Shown: in pieces, positions 1 to 6,570 of the stretch
How positions within the stretch are numbered: position 1 is the stretch's first letter
Layout of the letters: each line of letters opens with the position of its first letter
Origin: Podila epigama
Taxonomy: Eukaryota; Mortierellomycota; Mortierellomycetes; Mortierellales; Mortierellaceae
DNA: 12,467 nt
Direction of reading: 5' to 3'
Assembly: GCA_015679605.1 (NCBI GenBank)
Contig: JAAAVE010000181.1
Span: 1 to 12,467, forward strand
Position numbers and translations under genes: made by a program
Notes under the pieces: model-generated
What the model was told of the DNA's origin: nothing
Databases searched by the model: none
Seen by the model: the letters and a program-made list of their open reading frames with translations, nothing else

Positions 1-427
1 CCCACTCACCGAGCTTCTTGGCATCGGAGACCTTGATCAAGTTGATGTTGTGCTCGGCGCAGAGGGCCTCGACCAACTTGATGTACTCCTTCTCAGTGCA
101 GGTCTCGACAAGGACAGCCATATGGGCCTGACGTCTATACAAATTAAGGGGTGCGAAATGTCAATTCGGTGGTTTGAGTATGTGTGGGTGTGCGGACATT
201 TGTCGAAAGCGTGCGAGTTGTATGAAAACAAAAAATATGTCTCTAGGTATTTACCTGTCAAGAGCCTTGGCGCACTCGCGGAGACCACGGGCCAAACCGT
301 CGTGGACAAGGGCACGCTTCAAAACTTCCTGAAGGGCCTCCTCAACAGACATCTGACCACGGGCAGAGGTATCGGCAGCAACCTCGACCTCGGCGACCTC
401 AATAGCGGCATCTCTTTCTGTAGACAT
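1..427 (-). CDS. RPS12: Cytosolic 40S ribosomal protein eS12 (S12), 3' end outside the window
   Basis: This is a structural protein of the small cytosolic ribosomal subunit, with the L7Ae/L30e-type fold of the eS12 family. Exon 1 is 427-255 and exon 2 is 134-1; the 120-nt intron (135-254) opens GTAAAT and ends TATAG. The spliced product gives 102 residues before the window edge, including the family hallmarks [46 protein letters not shown] and KKLGEW. Animal eS12 is about 132 aa, so some 30-40 C-terminal residues are missing. The start at 427 gives an acidic N-terminus ([16 protein letters not shown]) typical of fungal eS12, and no better ATG lies upstream. The intron shows no C or D box, so there is no sign that it hosts a C/D snoRNA. 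It diverges from the SSH4-like gene. The identity is near certain; the splice sites are supported by exact continuity of the LDRRQAH motif across the junction. Confidence 0.96.
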
Positions 428-931
428 GATTGTAGTATATTCTTTTGTTGTTTAGGGGGGTAGACGTCCTCGCTAAATGACAAGGATAAAAAATGGACAC
501 ATGGGATGAGTTTGATGATGATGATTGAATGTCAGAATTTTGATGATGGATTCCACCTGCAATTGAATGCAGTTGCTGATGAATCATCCTCGTTAAAGTG
601 ATTATTGGGCCATGATCTGTGTCCTTGTTTCCTTGATTGTCTGCATTCAGTCCATGTCTGGTTGATCATGCAGGTCAAAAACTTACATGCAGCGTTGGGG
701 AAGGAAAAAAAAGAGTGTCATCTGGAACGGTAAAGCAAAATAGCTGATTCAAAGAGATTAAGGGGTGTCATTGTGTCTAATTGCACGTGCCATGAGAGCC
801 TTTTTTTTTTGAGTTCTCGGTGCAAAAGGACACACTATTTGTCGCCATTCAACTTTTTTTTCAGACCAGTCCAAGAGTTCATTGGTGGCATGATGTCAGC
901 TTGCTTGAGGATGGTAGCCAAGTGTCTTGAT

Positions 932-1080
932 TGTGTATGTGTGTGTGCGTGTGTTAGGAAATGTATCAAGGTGTGAGTCAAGCAGGTGTGGGGACTTTTT
1001 GTCAATGTTTTTGTTTAGTGTGTTTGTGTTTTATGTGTGTTTGTGTTTTATGTGTGTTTGTGTTTATGTGTTTTGTTTTG
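932..1080 (+). repeat. TG-rich microsatellite and minisatellite tract
   Basis: An alternating TG stretch lies at 932-954. A second block, 1019-1080, is built from near-identical units: TGTGTTTGTGTTTTA (1019-1033), TGTGTGTTTGTGTTTTA (1034-1050), TGTGTGTTTGTGTTTA (1051-1066), then a degenerate TGTGTTTTGTTTTG. Alternating purine-pyrimidine DNA of this type can adopt non-B structure. The region between 955 and 1018 is less regular. Confidence 0.85.
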
Positions 1081-1103
1081 TTTTGACATGGAAAATAGAA
1101 AAT

Positions 1104-1139
1104 GGGAGAATGGGAAATTGGGAATTTGGGAAAATGGGG
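1104..1139 (+). repeat. Five G-tracts with exact 8-nt period (G-quadruplex-type motif)
   Basis: GGG or GGGG runs begin at 1104, 1112, 1120, 1128 and 1136, separated by A/T-rich 5-nt spacers. This satisfies the usual G3+N1-7 quadruplex pattern with one tract to spare. It lies about 360 nt upstream of the SSH4-like start codon, on that gene's coding strand. The pattern is directly visible; structure formation and function are inference. Confidence 0.8.
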
Positions 1140-1470
1140 CATAGCATCATGCTGTTTGCCGACTATTTGTTCTGCCCCAGAATGAATGTTGTCGAGTGAT
1201 CTACGGTTTCTTCCACTCTCACATGAATCACACAATTCACTCTTCTTCCTTACAATCAACACCCTCAAACAAACATCAAATCACATCAAAGACACATTCA
1301 TTCAATCATCCACGCAATCTCTCTCCATTCCTGCGAGTTTCCTTTTGTTATCATTAACCCCTCGTATTGCGTGAATTGTCTTGCTTTCTTGTCTTCCTTC
1401 TTGTCCTTTTGTCCCACTTGACAATCGACAATCATCTCGTGAAAGACAACCCTTGTTGTCACCACCCCTC

Positions 1471-1491
1471 TTTTTTTTTTTTTTTTTTTTT
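1471..1491 (+). repeat. Run of 21 T immediately before the SSH4-like start codon
   Basis: An uninterrupted T21 ends three bases before the ATG at 1495. No AG follows it before the ATG, so it does not read as the end of a 5' UTR intron. If transcribed, it puts a U21 tract at positions -24 to -4 of the start codon. Confidence 0.9.
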
Positions 1492-1494
1492 CAA

Positions 1495-3671
1495 ATGCCT
1501 CGCTTATTGTTCGATCCTCCTCCTCCTCCTCCTCCTTCATCTTCTTCTTCTTCATCTTCTTCATCTTCCTCCTCGTCACACTCAAACAACCACAATAACC
1601 CTCTGCAAGACCAGGAGCCATACGACCAATCTATCGACCTAACGTGGAACGACGACAACGACGACAACGACGAGGTCGAGTCCAGGCCTTCAGAACCACG
1701 CATCTATTCCACGAGTCACCCCTATCGCGTACCAAATCGCTTCTCTTCTCGACGGCCTGTCGCTAGCACGACCCATTCCCTTGCCTCTACCAGCCTATAT
1801 CCATCCTCACAACCATCCTACACTAGTCAATCGTCTCTTTTCCCGGTTGAATATCCCTTTCCTATATACCCCAAGCCAGAGCCAGGGGATGACGAGGACG
1901 CAACTTGGTTGGTGATCATCTCCCTCACCCTCGCACTCATCATTACACTAGCATCCGTCATCCGTTCCTGTGGCCAAAAGGCCGGTTGGCTCACAGGCGC
2001 ATCTCCCAACGGCAACGGCCTCCTCCCAAACGGTCCTGGTCAAGGCAGCAGCCGACGTTCCCGAGGGTACGGCCGTTCAGGCTATGGCCCACACCGAGTC
2101 CCTACCGACAATGATACCGACCCTGACGAGACTGAAGAACACCTTGCCCAGCTTTCAGACGCTGAACGTCAGGCTTACGAGTCGGCCAAAGGTATTATTA
2201 CGATTATTATTTTTTTTTTTTTTACAAGATTCATTTTTCACATTCCTCAGATATTTTTATCACGGTCAACAAGAAACTGATATTCGATTTCTTTCGTTCC
2301 TATTTATCCCTTGCTGCTATGGATGAAAATGCCATTATATTTTTTTTTACAGCCTTCCAAATCGCACATCCTCCCGGCAGCGTGCCAACCGATATCTCGC
2401 TCTCGCAATATCTCTCGATTCAGGAAAAGGGTGTTGCTGCTTGGGAGTTTGAAGCGTCGTATGACCTACCTCTGTTTATCCATGACCGCACCGAGATCTC
2501 CTTTTACGACCGTGAGGCATCTGTTCAAACCAACCTTCCCTTGCCGAAACAGCAAGAGGTTTACTACTGGGAAGTCAAGATGTTTGAAAAGAGTCCCAGT
2601 ACGACCATTGCTATTGGTGTTTCTACCAAGCCATACCCAACCACAAGACTTCCAGGTAATAATCACATTACATCTTTACAATGGATAGCACCACTCGATA
2701 TGTCTTTATAATACCTAAAGATTGACACGTCAAACCATGTTCAACATTCAATTTGCGTAGGATGGAATCGACATTCTGTGGGCTACTTTTCAGACAGTGG
2801 ACAGAAATTTTGCAACTCTCCATGGAGTGGATATCCCTATGGGCCAATCTACTATGAAGGTGATGTCATTGGTTGTGGCTACCGTCCCCGTTCAGGCACC
2901 ATCTTCTTTACTAGAAATGGCAAAAAGCTTGATGAAGCGTACACGGGCTACAGGACCAATCTTTTCCCTACCGTTGGTGCTACTGGACCCTGTGTTCTCC
3001 ATGTGAACTTTGGTCAATCGGGATTCGTATTTGTGGAGGCGAATGTCAAAAAGTGGGGTCTGGCGCCCGCCAGTGGATCGCTAGCACCTCCACCGGCCTA
3101 CGGCAGCGAACTAGGATCAATATTACTAGAGGCAGGCTCGGTTCAGGAGCAACGACGGAGGCAACAACGAGAGCAGGCATTGATGTCGCCGTCATCCACT
3201 CGCCGCTTCCCAGTCATGCAACCGAGCGCAACCTCAAGCCAGAATACCAGCCGCACCTTTGTACCTATGGATGAACAGTACCATCAAAGTAGCAGCACTA
3301 ATGGATTCACAGCAACATCAACCCATCCTGGAGCAATTGACATTGCAACAACATCATCGGCAGCGACAGCAGTAGTGCCATCTACTACTACTCACCCTGT
3401 AAATATCACACCTTCCAACATGTCGGCGCCTCCTCCAAACTACTCAAGCCTTGATCGCTACCACGGACAACAGTTTCTCCAGGGAGCCTTGAATCTTGCG
3501 GCAACGGCGGCAACGTCATCCATGTCTTCAGTGCAAGACTCTTTGGTACAGCAGCAACAGCGCCTCTCAAGTTCAGAGACCCTCGATGAGGAGCCAAATG
3601 AAGACGACGAAAGCGACAGCGATGAGTCGGTCGTTGCTTTGCTAGGAGAGGCGCAACCGGAAGACGGATAA
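1495..3671 (+). CDS. SSH4: SSH4/EAR1-like SPRY-domain protein, probable Rsp5 ubiquitin-ligase adaptor
   Basis: Exons 1495-2191, 2353-2655 and 2761-3671 join in frame to give 636 aa. Order of parts: Pro run 8-14 and Ser run 15-28, a Ser/Thr-rich acidic N-terminus, one hydrophobic membrane segment at 138-156, a Gly/Arg-rich linker, the family motif AFQIAHPPGSVPTDISLSQY LSIQEKGVAAWEF from residue 233, a SPRY domain at about 270-425 (YYWEVK, GWNRHSVGYFSDSG, GDVIGCGYRP, FFTRNGK), then a low-complexity tail with PPAY (444-447), PPNY (558-561) and an acidic end. In yeast, Ssh4 and Ear1 are endosome/vacuole membrane proteins whose PPxY motifs bind the WW domains of Rsp5 and direct ubiquitination of membrane cargo; the same architecture suggests the same role here. 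ATG 1495 is the only in-frame Met between the upstream stop (1372-1374) and the membrane segment. Identity is strong, cargo unknown. A second acceptor at 2250 would also stay in frame. Confidence 0.92.
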
Positions 3672-3732
3672 TAGCCTACACCCGCCTTACATCACGATTT
3701 TGTTTTCGGCGCTTTGAAGTAATGTAATGAAG

Positions 3733-3738
3733 AATAAA
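3733..3738 (+). terminator. AATAAA polyadenylation signal of the SSH4-like gene
   Basis: A canonical AATAAA lies about 62 nt after the TAA stop (3669-3671), on the coding strand. It is followed within 50 nt by an inverted repeat and later by a T run. Confidence 0.65.
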
Positions 3739-3754
3739 AAGTCGATCGTAACCT

Positions 3755-3790
3755 CCATATGTCATATGTGAACGAAAAACACACATATGG
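3755..3790. repeat. Inverted repeat downstream of the SSH4-like gene
   Basis: CATATGTG (3763-3770) and CACATATG (3782-3789) are perfect 8-nt complements separated by 11 nt. An outer CCATATG (3755-3761) can instead pair with CATATGG (3784-3790). The element lies just after the AATAAA signal. It could fold in the 3' end of the transcript or be a chance A/T-rich palindrome. Confidence 0.55.
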
Positions 3791-4087
3791 ACGTCTCCCT
3801 CAGCCCCCACACTCGGACCATTCGATATTTTTTGCAATAGGGCTCTTTTTTTTTTTTTTTCTGAACAACGAGGCGGGTGAGTGAGGCTCCACTTGCTCGA
3901 CTATTTGACAAGTCTTCAACTACAGAACAGACCTCGGGGTTACTCAAGTGAGCATTTTTTTTTCTTACCTGTTCATTTCTCATTCATCCCTTCAACATTT
4001 TACACATTCATTCACACACTCTTGCACATTTACACATAAACCTGCAGCAGTAGAACAAAAACGAATAACGAATAATATTTTTTAACC

Positions 4088-4919
4088 ATGGCTGTACCGA
4101 AACTCAACAAACAAATCGCCAACCACAACTATTCTAAGAGAACATACAACGTCAACGGTTACAAGACATTTGAAGAATTTTACCCATATTATCTCTCTGA
4201 GCACTGCAATACCATTAACCGACGACTACACCTTGTCGGTAAAAAGACATTTACACGCTTTCACTCTCCAGTTGGGGGGGTTATCATGATACTTTTAAAC
4301 GTGCTCTTGTCATCTTTTTTGTCCTAATGGCAATCACTCCTTTTTTTTTGAAATTAAAGGAACAACAAATGCGGTCGGCATCCTTTTGTATATGATCTTG
4401 ACCAAGCAACCCAAGCTCTGGTGGGTCACTTTTCTGCAAGGTAAATGCTCTATTACCATTATTATTTTCTTTTGTCCTAAATACTACCCTAAAAAAATAA
4501 TGGCCAAGATTGACTGAAAGTATGATATTTCTCGGTTGGCTGGCAAAAAATAAAAAGGTTACGCTTTTGCGTGGGTCGGTCACTTTGTTTTCGAAAAGAA
4601 CAAGCCTGCTACGTTCAAGCATCCAATCTACTCGGTAAGAAAAAAGAATAAAAATAGTCAACTTTTTGCCCGTAGTATCTTTTGGTTCGGTTTTGCGCCG
4701 TCATCTATTTGTTTTCTTGACTTGCTAACGGGATCGGGAAAATACAAATAGTTCATGGGCGACTGGAAGATGTGGTTTGAAGGTAAAGTAGTCGCTAAAC
4801 TCCGAATACCATGGTCATTTTTGGAAAGAACCGTCTTTTACATGATATATATTTATTCTTACGATAATTACATTGTCCATGTTGTCTCATTAGTCATGTC
4901 TGGTCAGCGCAAGTTTTAA
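4088..4919 (+). CDS. Small DUF962/Mpo1-like (PF06127) membrane protein
   Basis: Five exons (4088-4238, 4360-4440, 4558-4634, 4752-4782, 4894-4919) give 121 aa. The start has a good context (AACCATG). The family pattern is clear: FEEFYPYYLSEHCNTINRRLHLVGT (residues 28-52, written here with the two invariant histidines H39 and H48), a hydrophobic segment at about 54-76, GYAFAWVGHFVFEKNKPATF (78-97, with H86), H99 and a terminal GDWKMWFE (106-113). Yeast Mpo1, the best-studied relative, is an ER membrane Fe(II) dioxygenase acting on 2-hydroxy fatty acids in phytosphingosine breakdown. This protein is shorter and closer to the compact DUF962 type, so the same reaction is possible but not shown. 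Exons 4 and 5 are only 31 and 26 nt; they are required to complete the family C-terminus. Intron 3 carries a CTAAC branch-type site. Intron 4 is a multiple of three without a stop. Confidence 0.88.
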
Positions 4920-5049
4920 AACGTCCTTTGAACAAAATCAACCCAACGACGAAGGGGGTTGGTATAAAGTGAACAAAATAATAATAATAGAAAAAAGAGG
5001 GTTTTCTTTTATTTACGACGTGATGCCGGACCGTTCGACATCACATTTT
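4920..5049. terminator. Convergent 3' spacer between DUF962 and SDR genes
   Basis: Only 130 nt separate the two stop codons. On the minus strand AATAAA (5008-5013) lies about 37 nt after the SDR stop. On the plus strand the DUF962 side has ATAAAG and AATAATAATA-type A/T-rich elements (about 4963-4990) but no perfect AATAAA. The two transcripts probably overlap or nearly meet at their 3' ends. Confidence 0.55.
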
Positions 5050-5919
5050 TTACACAGCCCGACCACCATTGACACGCAGGATCTGACCATTCACCCAAGC
5101 GGAAGAGTCGCCTGCAATAAACGAAACGACATTAGCAATTTCGTCTGGTTGACCCAGTCGCCCCTGGGGATGTGCTGCAGCAGCGAATTGAATCTGTTGC
5201 TCAGTTTTGCCTTCACGGAATCCATCCGTGTCTGTTGCACCAGGGTTGATACAATTGACAGTGATGCCTTTGCTGCCCAGATCCTTTGACAATGCACGGA
5301 CCATCTGCTCAACCGCGCCTTTGGTCGCAACATACAAGAAATAGTTGGGCTGAATGGTCGAGATGGATGTGAGAGAAGTAGAGATATAGATGAGTCGACT
5401 GCCTGACTTGAGGTGCGGGATCAATTGCTTTGTGAAGAACAATGGAGCTCTATTTTGTGTGTGTGCGTTCATGATGGTTGTTAGCAATCCTTTTCCAGTT
5501 TTTTTTCTCACGATATCCTTCCGCACATTCATTTTCCCAAATCTCATGTAAAAAAAAAAGATATATACATACTTGACGTTTGTCCTAAAGGCTTCCTCAT
5601 AAGACTCTTCCGTGACTTGATGAATCGTCTGGCTAACAATCCAGGCGGCATTAAAGACAACGATATCAATTCTTCCAAAGGCTGACAATGTCGCCTGGAT
5701 CAATTTTTCACCATCCGTCAAGATCCCGACATCCCCTTGGACGGCAATGGCTTTAGCCTTTGTTGTCGCATGAATCTCATCCACCACATCTTGCGCTTTG
5801 CTTGCGTTGGACTGATAGTTGATCACGACATGGTGCCCATCCTTGGCGAGTTGGATGGCGATTGCGCGTCCAATGCCGCGTGAGGAGCCTGTGACAATTG
5901 CAACACGTCCAGTGGTCAT
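5050..5919 (-). CDS. Classical short-chain dehydrogenase/reductase (SDR), FabG-like
   Basis: Two exons (5919-5573 and 5449-5050) encode 248 aa, the usual classical SDR length. It has a Rossmann fold with TGSSRGIG at 10-17, an NAA segment at 90-92 in the place of NNAG, N114, S141 and the catalytic Y155-x3-K159, then NPG (184-186) and a terminal NGG. The Arg in the glycine motif favours NADP(H), by analogy with other SDRs. It should reduce a carbonyl or oxidise an alcohol; the substrate cannot be named from sequence. The 123-nt intron (5450-5572, GTATGT..ATAG) restores TNVKAPLFFTKQL, the normal SDR helix. Unspliced, the frame stays open and would add 41 residues. The start at 5919 fits the conserved beginning; a T/A homopolymer precedes it. 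It converges on the DUF962 gene. Confidence 0.93.
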   Translation of the reverse strand: MTTGRVAIVTGSSRGIGRAIAIQLAKDGHHVVINYQSNASKAQDVVDEIHATTKAKAIAVQGDVGILTDGEKLIQATLSAFGRIDIVVFNAAWIVSQTIHQVTEESYEEAFRTNVKYVYIFFFYMRFGKMNVRKDIVRKKTGKGLLTTIMNAHTQNRAPLFFTKQLIPHLKSGSRLIYISTSLTSISTIQPNYFLYVATKGAVEQMVRALSKDLGSKGITVNCINPGATDTDGFREGKTEQQIQFAAAAHPQGRLGQPDEIANVVSFIAGDSSAWVNGQILRVNGGRAV

Positions 5920-6569
5920 TTTTTTTTTGTAGTGTGTGTTTACGTGTGTGTGTTTGAGTGTGAACGTATGAGGATTGATGGTGTTTCGAGAGAGAAAGGT
6001 TGGAAGGTGCTACTTTTTTTTTGTTCTGCCTTTTGCTTTTATAGTCGCGATGCATGACGAACAAAGGAAAAAAAATAATATCTGAGGCTGATGTGAGGTC
6101 TGCGCAACTCCGGATAAACCGACCCTGAGGGCTTGATCGCATAAAGTGCGACAGAATAAGGACGAATAATGTCATTGTCATGTTGTTTGGTGCACGATAG
6201 ATTTGTCATATTCCAGCAGGAACGATATCTGGGCTCTTTGGTGGAAAAAAAAAAATGGTGGAAAATAAAAAAGATGAGAAGAGGCGGAACTGAGGAAAAC
6301 AAAAGTCTTCGTGTTTGTCCACGATAATGTTTGAAAAGAGTGGGCGCAGCATTCCGCCAATGATCTCTTCACAAAACCTAGAAGGAATATGTAGAGTTTC
6401 ATCCCTACCCCTCAACCCGAGAGAAGGAACACACTATCACATTTCTATAGCATGGTCCATTATGCGGAAAAAAAGTTCTGTATGTTCAAAGTAGAAAAAA
6501 AAATGTACATGCATTGTAATTCTTACTCTCTTTCTCTTTCTGCTAACTCCATTCTCTCTCTCTCTCTCT
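5920..6569 (-). promoter_or_regulatory. SDR promoter region and MIC27-like 3' flank
   Basis: These 650 nt hold no gene I can support; the minus-strand ORFs are T-rich and mutually overlapping. The SDR leader (5920-5965) is CA-rich on the coding strand. A TATA box lies at 6036-6043. The far end holds the 3' untranslated part of the MIC27-like gene; no AATAAA is evident there. Confidence 0.5.
6036..6043 (-). promoter_or_regulatory. TATA box (TATAAAAG) of the SDR gene
   Basis: A perfect TATAAAAG reads on the minus strand about 117-124 nt upstream of the SDR start codon. The distance would allow a leader of roughly 80-90 nt. It is the only convincing TATA box I see in the window, which suggests that the SDR gene may be more inducible than its neighbours. 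Confidence 0.5.
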
Positions 6570-6570
6570 C
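6553..6570 (-). repeat. (GA)9 microsatellite at the MIC27-like stop codon
   Basis: On the plus strand this is (TC)9. On the coding strand it follows directly from the TAG stop at 6572-6570, whose G is the first base of the repeat. Length changes would therefore affect only the 3' untranslated region. Confidence 0.85.

Larger units (their letters stand above)
428..1494. promoter_or_regulatory. Divergent intergenic/promoter region between RPS12 and the SSH4-like gene
   Basis: These 1,067 nt hold no coding region I can support; the ORFs here are low-complexity. The region must contain both promoters. The part next to RPS12 has several TGATGA repeats (514-546). The middle has TG-rich repeats (about 932-954 and 1019-1080) followed by five G-tracts spaced 8 nt apart (1104-1139). 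From about 1200 the plus strand is poor in G and rich in C, A and T, as in a fungal 5' untranslated leader, and ends in a run of 21 T. I see no clear TATA box for either gene. Confidence 0.6.
3672..4087. promoter_or_regulatory. Spacer between the SSH4-like and DUF962 genes
   Basis: The spacer is 416 nt. It contains the SSH4-like 3' end (AATAAA, inverted repeat), a T run around 3845-3860, and an A/C/T-rich leader from about 3960 that runs to the DUF962 start codon. I see no coding potential and no clear TATA box. Confidence 0.5.

Noticed and set aside
135-254. Possible intronic snoRNA in RPS12
   Set aside because: RPS12 introns host snoRNAs in animals, but neither a C box nor a D box is present on the coding strand here.
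1381-1494. N-terminal extension of the SSH4-like protein
   Set aside because: The frame opens with TTG, contains no ATG before 1495 and runs through the T21 tract.
4969-5289. 106-codon plus-strand open frame
   Set aside because: It lies antisense to SDR exon 2 and has no recognisable feature.
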